Shown: positions 52,853 to 64,000 of the stretch, piece after piece
Layout: every line of letters starts with the position of its first letter
How positions within the stretch are numbered: position 1 is the first letter of the stretch
NCBI RefSeq assembly: GCF_030209445.1
Contig: NZ_JARVSD010000029.1
Location: 1-64,000 of the forward strand
Direction of reading: 5' to 3'
Source of the DNA: Promicromonospora sp. MEB111
GTDB lineage: Bacteria; Actinomycetota; Actinomycetes; Actinomycetales; Cellulomonadaceae
Length of the DNA stretch: 64,000 bases
Notes under the pieces: generated by a model
Told to the model about the DNA's origin: nothing
What the model saw: only the letters and a program-made list of their open reading frames with translations
Databases searched by the model: none
Translations under genes and position numbers: made by a program

Positions 52853-53895
52853 GCAACCCCTGGGTCGTCCTGGCCGCGACCGTCGTGATCATCGCGCTGA
52901 GCGCGTTCTTCGTGGCCGTGGAGTTCGCGCTCCTGGCCGCCAAGCGGCACCGCCTGGAGGACGCCGCGCCCACCAGCCGCTCGGCGCGGGCGGCGCTGCG
53001 CAGCTCCAGCGAGCTCACGGTGCTCCTGGCCGGCTCGCAGCTCGGCATCACCGTCTGCACCCTGGCGCTCGGCGCCATCACCAAGCCGGCCGTGCACCAC
53101 TGGCTGACGCCGGTGTTCGAGACGTGGGGCGCGCCCTACTGGGCCGCCGACGTCGCGGGCTTCGTGCTGGCCCTGGTCATCGTCACGTTCCTGCACCTGG
53201 TGGTGGGGGAGATGGCGCCCAAGTCGTGGGCCATCGCCCACCCCGAGGCCAGCGCGACGATGCTGGCGCTGCCGATGCGGGCGTTCATGGTCGTGACCCG
53301 GCCCGTGCTCCTGGCGCTCAACGGCGCCGCGAACTGGTGCCTGCGCCGCGTCGGCGTCGAGCCGGCGGACCAGGTCGCCTCCGGGCAGGGCCCGGACGAC
53401 CTGCGGCACCTGGTGGAGCACTCCGCCAGCGTGGGCGCCCTCGACATGGCCTACTCGGCGCAGCTCTCGGGCGCGCTCGACCTGCGCCGCCTGACGGTCG
53501 AGGACCTGCTGGCCGACCACGCGGCGCCGTCCGCCGTGGGGCACCACGCCACGGCCGCGCAGGTGCAGGAGGCGTCCCGCGTCTCCGGCCACCTGCGGAT
53601 CCTGGTGCAGGGTGACGGCGGGCGGCCGGAGGGCGTGGTCCATGTCCGGGACACGCTCCTGCTGGCCGACGACGCGCCCGTCACGGACGTCACCCGGCCC
53701 GTCTTCGAGCTGGCCGCGGACGTGCCGCTGCACACCGCGCTGACGAGCATGCGCGAGACGGGCAACCACCTCGCCGTCGTGCCCCGGTCGGACGCCGACG
53801 GGCCGGACGGACCCGCGGCGGACTTCGGCGTGGTGACCCTCGCCGACGTGCTGCGGCGCCTGCTGCCGCGCACCACGGCGGGCCAGCCCGTCTGA
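52849..53895 (+). CDS. CNNM/CorC-type membrane protein (paralogue 2, shortened)
   Basis: 348 aa from the ATG at 52849. Same membrane domain as the preceding gene (SAFFVAVEFALLAAKRHRLE, about 17-36; GSQLGITVCTLALG; VVGEMAPKSWAIAHPEAS), but the CBS part is weak and the CorC C-terminal domain is missing, so it is about 120 aa shorter. Paired long/short CNNM genes are common in actinobacteria and probably form a heteromeric transporter or transport regulator. Closed by the hairpin at 53904. Confidence 0.92.
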   Translation: MSNPWVVLAATVVIIALSAFFVAVEFALLAAKRHRLEDAAPTSRSARAALRSSSELTVLLAGSQLGITVCTLALGAITKPAVHHWLTPVFETWGAPYWAADVAGFVLALVIVTFLHLVVGEMAPKSWAIAHPEASATMLALPMRAFMVVTRPVLLALNGAANWCLRRVGVEPADQVASGQGPDDLRHLVEHSASVGALDMAYSAQLSGALDLRRLTVEDLLADHAAPSAVGHHATAAQVQEASRVSGHLRILVQGDGGRPEGVVHVRDTLLLADDAPVTDVTRPVFELAADVPLHTALTSMRETGNHLAVVPRSDADGPDGPAADFGVVTLADVLRRLLPRTTAGQPV

Positions 53896-53903
53896 CGAGG
53901 CGC

Positions 53904-53940
53904 GGGTGCGGTGCCGGGGGACAGCCCCGGCGCCGCACCC
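53904..53940 (+). terminator. Hairpin after the CNNM pair
   Basis: 16-base arms (53904-53919 and 53925-53940) with one G-U wobble and a 5-base loop, upstream of lepA. Confidence 0.8.
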
Positions 53941-54033
53941 GGCTCGTACGGGACGTGGGAGAATGATGGTCGGCCCCCGCCCATCCCGGCCACGATCCTG
54001 ACGACACCACCCTGACGACGGAGCGAGAACGCT

Positions 54034-55899
<1,866 letters not shown>

Positions 55900-57300
55900 G
55901 TGCCCGCACTTCCCCCCGGCATCCCCGTGCCCGACGACGGCGGGCTGCCCGCCTGGGCGCGCCCGTCGGAACCGGTCGTCACCGCCCAGCCGTTCGGCGT
56001 GTACGTGCACGTCCCGTTCTGCACGGTGCGCTGCGGGTACTGCGACTTCAACACCTATACGGCGTCCGAGCTGGGCGGCGGCGCCAACCAGGCGGCGTAC
56101 GCGACCACCGCCCTGCGTGAGGTCTCCCTCGCGCGGCAGGTCCTGTCCGACGCCGGACGGTCGCCCGCCGCGGTCTCGACCGTCTTCTTCGGCGGCGGCA
56201 CCCCGACGATGCTGCCCGCCGAGGACCTGGCCCGGGTGCTGACGGGGATCCGGGGGGCCTGGGGCCTGGCGGACGGTGCCGAGGTCACCACCGAGGCCAA
56301 CCCGGACTCCGTCACGCCCGAGTCCCTGCGTGTCCTGGCCGACGCCGGGTTCACGCGGGTCTCGTTCGGCATGCAGTCGGCGGTGCCGCACGTGCTGGCG
56401 ACGCTGGAGCGCACCCACGACCCGCTGCGCATCCCCGACGTCGTGCGCTGGGCCCGGGACGCGGGCCTGGACGTCTCGCTGGACCTCATCTACGGCACGC
56501 CGGGCGAGTCCCTGGACGACTGGCGCACCAGCGTCGAGGCGGCGCTGGCCACCGGCGTCGACCACGTGTCCGCCTACGCGCTGGTGGTCGAGCCGGGCAC
56601 CAAGATGGCGGCGCAGGTGCGCCGCGGCGAGGTGACCCTGCCCGACGAGGACGACCAGGCCGCCAAGTACGAGCTGGCCGACGACCTGCTCACCGCGGCC
56701 GGCCTGCGCTGGTACGAGGTGTCCAACTGGTCGCGCCCGGGCCGCGAGTGCCGGCACAACGTGGGCTACTGGCGCGGCGACGACTGGTGGGGCGTGGGTC
56801 CGGGCGCGCACAGCTACGTGTCGGCACCGACGGCGGGTGGGGCGCCCGTCCCGGCCCCGGGCCCCGACGAGACGCCCGCCGCCGAGACGCCCGCCGGCGT
56901 CCGCTGGTGGAACGTGAAGCACCCCCGCGCCTACGCGACGCGGCTGGAGGCCGGGCACAGCCCGGGCGCCGGGCGGGAGCTGCTCACGCGGGAGGAGGCG
57001 CACCTTGAGCGTGTCATGCTCGGTGTACGGCTGCGCGAGGGGCTCGACCTCGGCGTGCTCTCGGCGCAGGGCCGTACCGCGGTGGCGGGCCTCGTGGCCC
57101 GCGGCCTGCTGGACGGCCGCGCCGCCCTCGGGGTCGGCACGCCTGGCACCGGGACGCCTGGCACCGGGACGCCTGGTACGGCGACGCCCGGCACCGGCAC
57201 GCCGGGTGCCGGTACCTCCGGCGCGGGGACCGCGCGCGCCGTCCTGACGCGCCGCGGGCGCCTGCTGGCCGACGCCGTCGTGCGCGACCTGACCGCCTGA
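55900..57300 (+). CDS. hemW: HemW-type radical SAM heme chaperone (coproporphyrinogen III oxidase-like)
   Basis: 466 aa from GTG 55900, directly after the lepA stop (AAGGAG inside the lepA 3' end). Radical SAM signature FCTVRCGYCDF with CxxxCxxC (about 46-56), followed by FFGGGTPTML and EANPDSVTPESLRVL; the C-terminal winged-helix HemN-like region follows. HemW lacks the extra HemN residues and is thought to insert heme into respiratory proteins rather than to decarboxylate. Near the C-terminus a tandem TPGTG repeat (57135-57210) expands a loop. Co-transcribed with lepA, the usual actinobacterial arrangement. Confidence 0.92.
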   Translation: MPALPPGIPVPDDGGLPAWARPSEPVVTAQPFGVYVHVPFCTVRCGYCDFNTYTASELGGGANQAAYATTALREVSLARQVLSDAGRSPAAVSTVFFGGGTPTMLPAEDLARVLTGIRGAWGLADGAEVTTEANPDSVTPESLRVLADAGFTRVSFGMQSAVPHVLATLERTHDPLRIPDVVRWARDAGLDVSLDLIYGTPGESLDDWRTSVEAALATGVDHVSAYALVVEPGTKMAAQVRRGEVTLPDEDDQAAKYELADDLLTAAGLRWYEVSNWSRPGRECRHNVGYWRGDDWWGVGPGAHSYVSAPTAGGAPVPAPGPDETPAAETPAGVRWWNVKHPRAYATRLEAGHSPGAGRELLTREEAHLERVMLGVRLREGLDLGVLSAQGRTAVAGLVARGLLDGRAALGVGTPGTGTPGTGTPGTATPGTGTPGAGTSGAGTARAVLTRRGRLLADAVVRDLTA

Positions 57301-57309
57301 TTCGCGCCC

Positions 57310-57329
57310 CCTTTTCGTCACGCAAAAGG
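57310..57329 (+). terminator. Weak hairpin after hemW
   Basis: Arms CCTTTT/AAAAGG with an inner CG/CG step and one bulged base, followed by TGCTTTT. Confidence 0.5.
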
Positions 57330-57428
57330 TGCTTTTCGTTTGTTTGCGTGGTAGGCGAAATCGTCGATATCTTGTGCTGTTCATACCGTTACGAGGCGGC
57401 TCGGTCCCGCCTGACAAGGGGCACGCGC

Positions 57429-58373
57429 ATGAGCAACACCTACGGTGGCTGGAACCCGCAGGATCCCTCCTCCGGACAGCACCCGGACCCCCGGTCGCAG
57501 GGCGGCCAGGCCCCGCAGCAGCCCGACCCGTACGGCCCGCGCGACCCGTACGGCCGCCCCGCCAACCCCTACGGCCGGCCGGACTACCAGCCCCCGCAGT
57601 ACCCGCACGGCGGCTACCAGCAGCAGTACCAGACGCCGCCCCCGCAGCTTCCGGCGTACTCGCCGGTCCAGGAGCCGGAGCCGCAGCCCGACGACGCGCC
57701 CGCGACGATCGGTGGCGCGTGGCGTTGGGCCTGGGGCGCGTTCGGCACGAGCTGGGGCACCTGGGTGCTGATGAGCCTCGCGCTCGGCGTCGCGCAGATC
57801 GCGGTGGTCCTCCTGTTCAGCCCGTCCAGCATGGACGCCCTGTCGAGCTCCACCGACCCGGCGGCACTGGACGCCGCGTTGGCCGCGGGGCAGTCGTTCG
57901 AGGCCAGGGCGCTGGGCGCGGCGGGCACCGCCGTCAGCTTCCTGCTGCAGGCGCTCCTGTACGCGGGCGCGCTCGCCGCCACCCGCACCCGCAAGGTCCG
58001 GTTCCGGGACTTCTTCCTGCTGCGCGGCTTCGGCGGGCTGGTCGGGTACGCGCTGCTCGCGGGAGTGATCGGGTTCGTCGGCACCGCCGTCCCGGTGGTG
58101 GGTGGCCTGATCCAGCTGGTCTGCACGCTGCTCCTGCTCCCGGTGCCCTTCCTGCTGCTCAAGCGCGTGGGCTTCGGCCGTGCGCTCGGCGGGGGCGTCG
58201 GGCTGGTCCTGTCCCACCTCGGCGCGGCGTTCGCGTTCTTCGGCATCTTCGCCGGGCTGGCCGTCACGTCGATCTTCACGTGCGGGATCGGCCTGGTGGT
58301 GGTCGCGCCGGCGATGCTCCTGCTGGGTGCCTACCTCGTCCAGCGGTGGACCGGGGAGCCGGTCCGGCCCTGA
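57429..58373 (+). CDS. Membrane protein with Pro/Tyr/Gln-rich N-terminal tail (paralogue 1)
   Basis: 314 aa from the ATG at 57429 with AAGGGG upstream; in-frame sequence reaching back to 57348 is not convincing. Residues 1-90 are disordered (Pro, Gln, Tyr, Gly: YGGWNPQDP, YQQQYQTPPPQ). About six hydrophobic spans follow (WVLMSLALGVAQIAVVLLF near 115; LLPVPFLLLKR and SIFTCGIGLVVVAPAML later). The C-terminal TM layout resembles DUF975/glycerophosphoryl-type bundle proteins of unknown function. A co-directional paralogue follows at 58466. Confidence 0.75.
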   Translation: MSNTYGGWNPQDPSSGQHPDPRSQGGQAPQQPDPYGPRDPYGRPANPYGRPDYQPPQYPHGGYQQQYQTPPPQLPAYSPVQEPEPQPDDAPATIGGAWRWAWGAFGTSWGTWVLMSLALGVAQIAVVLLFSPSSMDALSSSTDPAALDAALAAGQSFEARALGAAGTAVSFLLQALLYAGALAATRTRKVRFRDFFLLRGFGGLVGYALLAGVIGFVGTAVPVVGGLIQLVCTLLLLPVPFLLLKRVGFGRALGGGVGLVLSHLGAAFAFFGIFAGLAVTSIFTCGIGLVVVAPAMLLLGAYLVQRWTGEPVRP

Positions 58374-58465
58374 CCCGCGGGTAACAACTCGGCAGTTGCA
58401 CATGCGGACTTGCGGAGAAAAGGTGAAGGTGGCCTCGGATCACTGATCAGTGAAAAGGGGATCAC

Positions 58466-59410
58466 ATGAGCGAGAACACTCCGCAGAACCCGTACGAGCC
58501 GGGGGCCGGCGGTCCGACACCGCCGCAGAACCCGGCCGGCGGGCCGACGCAGCCGGGCGGGCCCGCGCAGCCGCCGCCGTACGGCGCCGGTCAGCAGTCG
58601 CCCTACGGCGGCGCCACCCAGCCTCCGCCCTATGGCGGAGCGGGTCAGCCGCCCGCCTACGGGGGTCCGGGCGTGCCCTACGGCACGCAGTCGTCCACGC
58701 CGTTCGCCGTCGGCGAGGCACTGAGCTTCGGGTGGCGCCGCTTCACGGGGAACTGGCTCTTCTGGGTGCTCTTCATCCTGCTCTCGTTCGCCGTGGGCGC
58801 CATCTTCAACGCCAGTTCGTTCGGTGACTACCAGGAGATCAACGAGGCCGCGATGCGCGGCGACATCAGCTCGTCCACGGCGACCGGGGTGTCGTTCGGC
58901 GGCTCGCTGCTCGGGCTGCTCGGCTCGCTGATCAACTCGATCCTCGGCGCCCTCGGGATCAACGCGGCCCTGCGTGAGGTCTCGGGCGAGAAGGCGACCT
59001 GGGGCACGCTCTTCAAGGTGAACAGCTACCCGATGATCATCCTGGCGGCGCTCCTGCTGCTGGTGGCGGGCTTCGTCGGCCTGCTCCTGTGCGGCCTGGG
59101 CCTCATCGCCCTGGCGATCTTCGCGCCGTTCACCTACCACAACGTGGTCGACCGCGACCTCAACGCGTGGGACGCCCTGACCGGCTCGTTCCGGCTGGTG
59201 GGGCAGAACTTCGGCGCGGTGTTCCTGCTGGAGCTCGCGCTCCTGGGTATCAACATCGTGGGCGCGCTGGTGTGCGGGCTCGGCCTGTTCATCACCATCC
59301 CGCTGTCGCTCCTGGCCCTGGCCTTCGCGTTCCGCCGGATCACCGGCGGACCGGTCGCGAGCGGCCCGGCGGTGGCCGGTCCGGGCACGGCGGGGCCCGC
59401 CGTCGCCTGA
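58466..59410 (+). CDS. Membrane protein with Pro/Gly/Gln-rich N-terminal tail (paralogue 2)
   Basis: 314 aa, the same length and plan as the gene at 57429: disordered N-terminal tail rich in Pro/Gly/Tyr (PYGAGQQSPYGGATQPPPYG, about 37-56), then six hydrophobic spans (WLFWVLFILLSFAVGAIF, MIILAALLLLVAGFVGLLL, VFLLELALLGINIVGALV among them). RBS GGGG four bases before the ATG. Divergent in sequence but clearly the same architecture as the upstream gene; the two may assemble together. Function unknown. Confidence 0.78.
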   Translation: MSENTPQNPYEPGAGGPTPPQNPAGGPTQPGGPAQPPPYGAGQQSPYGGATQPPPYGGAGQPPAYGGPGVPYGTQSSTPFAVGEALSFGWRRFTGNWLFWVLFILLSFAVGAIFNASSFGDYQEINEAAMRGDISSSTATGVSFGGSLLGLLGSLINSILGALGINAALREVSGEKATWGTLFKVNSYPMIILAALLLLVAGFVGLLLCGLGLIALAIFAPFTYHNVVDRDLNAWDALTGSFRLVGQNFGAVFLLELALLGINIVGALVCGLGLFITIPLSLLALAFAFRRITGGPVASGPAVAGPGTAGPAVA

Positions 59411-59412
59411 GC

Positions 59413-59462
59413 CGATCCGTCGATCGCCGAGTCAGCACGCTGACTCGGCGATCGACGGATCG
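59413..59462. terminator. Perfect 24-base-arm bidirectional hairpin
   Basis: Arms 59413-59436 and 59439-59462 are exact complements with a 2-base spacer, the strongest palindrome in the window, between two convergent genes. Confidence 0.9.
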
Positions 59463-59469
59463 TTGCCGA

Positions 59470-59979
59470 CTACTTGATGAAGCGGATGTTCACCGGGTAG
59501 CGGTAGGGCGCGCCCTTGCCGTTGGCCACGGCCGCCAGGATCATGAACACGATCGCGGCGATGAACGCGAGGTACACGATCCCGCCGATCCCGAACGTGA
59601 TCGCGGTGATGATCGCCGCGGCGATCTGCGCGATGACCATGGTGATCTGGAAGTTCAGCGACTCCTTGGCCTCCTGGTCGACGAACTGGCTGCGCTCCCG
59701 GAGCACCAGCCAGATCACCAGGGGCGCGATGAACGACACCAGGAACGGGCCGATCTGGGCGAAGACCGTCCACATGCGCTCGTCCGACGGCGTGAGCGGC
59801 TGCGGCTGGTAGGGCCCGCTGTAGGCAGGGCCGGCCTGCGGCGGACCCTGGTAGGGCGACTGCGGCTGGGGCGTCCCGTAGGCCGGGGCGTCCTGCGGCT
59901 GCTGAGGTGCGGGGCCGGGCTGCTGGGGCGCCGGGCCGGGCTGCTGAGGAGCCTGGGGCTCCTGCGGGTTTTCGGACAT
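59470..59979 (-). CDS. DUF4870-family membrane protein
   Basis: 169 aa from the ATG at 59979. Pro/Gln-rich tail (QPGPAPQQPGPAPQQPQ, about 14-30) then a DUF4870-type domain: WTVFAQIGPFLVSFIAPLVI (about 69-88), RSQFVDQEAKESLNFQI (about 95-111, the family's conserved polar loop) and two further spans ending NGKGAPYRYPVNIRFIK. DUF4870 proteins are small bundles of unknown function, some sorted with Tic20-like folds. It shares the Pro-rich N-tail style of the two membrane genes before it. TACGGT, N7 from the ATG. Confidence 0.85.
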   Translation of the reverse strand: MSENPQEPQAPQQPGPAPQQPGPAPQQPQDAPAYGTPQPQSPYQGPPQAGPAYSGPYQPQPLTPSDERMWTVFAQIGPFLVSFIAPLVIWLVLRERSQFVDQEAKESLNFQITMVIAQIAAAIITAITFGIGGIVYLAFIAAIVFMILAAVANGKGAPYRYPVNIRFIK

Positions 59980-59986
59980 ATGACCA

Positions 59987-59992
59987 ACCGTA
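59987..59992 (-). promoter_or_regulatory. Leaderless -10 box of the DUF4870 gene (TACGGT, N7, ATG)
   Basis: Minus-strand TACGGT lies seven bases before ATG 59979. Confidence 0.6.
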
Positions 59993-60003
59993 GAGGCTGT
60001 GCC

Positions 60004-60867
60004 TTACGAGATGGTCACGAAATCGATAAGTTCTTCGACGCGGCCGAGCAGGGCCGGGTCGAGGTCCCGGAAGTCGCGCACGGTGCCCAGGATCCGCTGC
60101 CAGCCGCGGGCGACGTCCGCCTGCGTCTGCGCAGGCCAGCCCAGGGACCGCAGGATGCCCAGCTTCCACTCGGTACCGCGGTCGATCACGGGCCAGCGCT
60201 CCAGCCCGAGGCGCTCGGCGCGCACGGCCTGCCACACGTCCACGTAGGGGTGGCCCAGCACCAGCACCGTCCCCGGCGGGACGGTGCGCAGCGCCTCGTC
60301 GGTGAGCCGCTGTTCCTTGGAACCGGGCACCAGGTGGTCCACGAGCACGCCGACCCGGCGTCCGGCGTCGGGCCCGAACTCGGCCAGGCGCTCGGCGAGG
60401 TGGTCCACGCCGTCGAGCATCTCGACCACCACGCCCTCGACGCGCAGGTCGTCGCCCCAGACCTTCTCCACGAGCTCGGCGTCGTGCTTGCCCTCCACCC
60501 AGATGCGGCTGCCGCGGGCGACGCGCGCCCGGGCGCCGTGCACCGCGACGGACCCGGAGGCCGTGCGGGTGGGCTGCGCGGGGGCGCGGTTCACGACGGG
60601 TGCGGTGAGCTCGACGGGCTTGCCCTCGACCCAGAACCCGGGGCCGAGCGGGAAGGTGCGGGTCCGGCCGCGACGGTCCTCCAGGACCACCACGTGCATG
60701 CCGCCCGACTTCTCGACGCGCACCACCGCGCCGACCCAGCCGGTCTCGACCTCCTCGACCACGAGGCCCTGCTCGGCGGGCGCGGGCTGCGACGTCGGCC
60801 GCCGCCCTCGCTGCGCGCCAGGAAACTGGGGGGACAGGACATCGGACCCATACCGTTCGTCGAACAC
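60004..60867 (-). CDS. DUF3097-family protein
   Basis: 287 aa from GTG 60867. The family is actinobacterial and usually lies near hemW, as here. N-terminal charged beta region; middle IWVEGKHDAELVEKVWGDDL (about 122-141) followed by VVVEMLDGVDHL and GRRVGVLVDHLVPGSKEQRL. The EGKHDAE plus downstream acidic pattern resembles a TOPRIM core, suggesting nucleic-acid work, but this is my inference. The C-terminus contains a Trp/Arg-rich segment and ends LIDFVTIS. TAGGCT with N6 before the GTG. Confidence 0.85.
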   Translation of the reverse strand: MFDERYGSDVLSPQFPGAQRGRRPTSQPAPAEQGLVVEEVETGWVGAVVRVEKSGGMHVVVLEDRRGRTRTFPLGPGFWVEGKPVELTAPVVNRAPAQPTRTASGSVAVHGARARVARGSRIWVEGKHDAELVEKVWGDDLRVEGVVVEMLDGVDHLAERLAEFGPDAGRRVGVLVDHLVPGSKEQRLTDEALRTVPPGTVLVLGHPYVDVWQAVRAERLGLERWPVIDRGTEWKLGILRSLGWPAQTQADVARGWQRILGTVRDFRDLDPALLGRVEELIDFVTIS

Positions 60868-60873
60868 GTCGCG

Positions 60874-60879
60874 AGCCTA
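60874..60879 (-). promoter_or_regulatory. Leaderless -10 box of the DUF3097 gene (TAGGCT, N6, GTG)
   Basis: Minus-strand TAGGCT lies six bases before GTG 60867. Confidence 0.6.
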
Positions 60880-60891
60880 GGTCGCCCTACC

Positions 60892-60954
60892 CGTTGAGTG
60901 CTGGATCTTCGCCCTTCCGGAGTGTCATCGAGGGCGAATGTCCAGCACTCAACG
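60892..60954. repeat. Dispersed palindrome family 1, copy C
   Basis: 24-base arms (60892-60915 and 60931-60954) with two mismatches; the arm begins CGTTGAGTGCTGGATCTTCG and belongs to the same family as 32145 and 33128, though the loop differs. It lies downstream of the LuxR gene, so it probably terminates it. Confidence 0.88.
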
Positions 60955-60982
60955 ACGGGTGGGGCGGTCGAGGCGAGCGGGA

Positions 60983-63976
<2,994 letters not shown>

Positions 63977-64000
63977 GGTCACCCTCCCCGCGGGATCAGG

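Overview
The window is high-GC (about 70% or more by eye) and gene-dense. It carries actinobacterial markers: mycothiol-type maleylpyruvate isomerase folds, LigD/Ku repair, malate:quinone oxidoreductase, a DtxR/IdeR iron box, DUF3097, an SCO4848-type membrane protein and many apparently leaderless genes. I infer a Micrococcales-type actinobacterium (Promicromonosporaceae/Cellulomonadaceae-like); the genus is a guess.

Layout. 1-5243: four free-standing condensation-domain-like (C-like) acyltransferase genes, one partial and divergent and three in a translationally coupled operon, with no adenylation or carrier domain in view. 5231-19000: an accessory and metabolic stretch with mqo, an XRE regulator divergent from an SDR, two mycothiol/PLP-type genes, an autoregulated TetR-pdxH pair, an Eis-like acetyltransferase, two PAT-like GNATs, an MFS exporter followed by an iron-boxed siderophore-interacting protein, a VOC-GNAT pair and a quinone oxidoreductase-like enzyme. 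19017-22948: bacterial NHEJ (ligD, ku) with a small thioredoxin-fold gene between. 23073-29014: a membrane metallophosphoesterase, an MntR/DtxR regulator, an MFS transporter, VKOR and a secreted phosphodiesterase. 29136-46000: leuS, a DUF559 nuclease gene bracketed by inverted copies of one palindrome, a HerA-like ATPase, DegV, a hydrolase, comEA-comEC, a secreted GerMN-like/amidase/lipoprotein trio, holA, a lower-GC membrane gene and rpsT. 46242-53895: chaA, tandem PemK/MazF-like genes, a hydrolase, a frameshifted aminoglycoside phosphotransferase, a second MDMPI-fold gene and a CNNM/CBS pair. 54034-63976: lepA, hemW, three membrane proteins with Pro-rich N-tails, DUF3097 and a large LuxR/AAA regulator.

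The core order comEA-comEC-holA-rpsT-lepA-hemW-DUF3097 is recognisable but repeatedly interrupted by accessory genes. Convergent gene pairs are closed by long, often near-perfect hairpins. Some of these belong to two dispersed palindrome families, one with three copies and one with two. At least 16 genes have a TANNNT hexamer placed 6-7 nt before the start codon, which implies leaderless mRNAs.

The candidates I would follow first are the C-like gene cluster, the palindrome-bracketed DUF559 cassette, the tandem antitoxin-less PemK pair and the secreted trio between comEC and holA. I saw no rRNA, tRNA, CRISPR array, insertion sequence or prophage.
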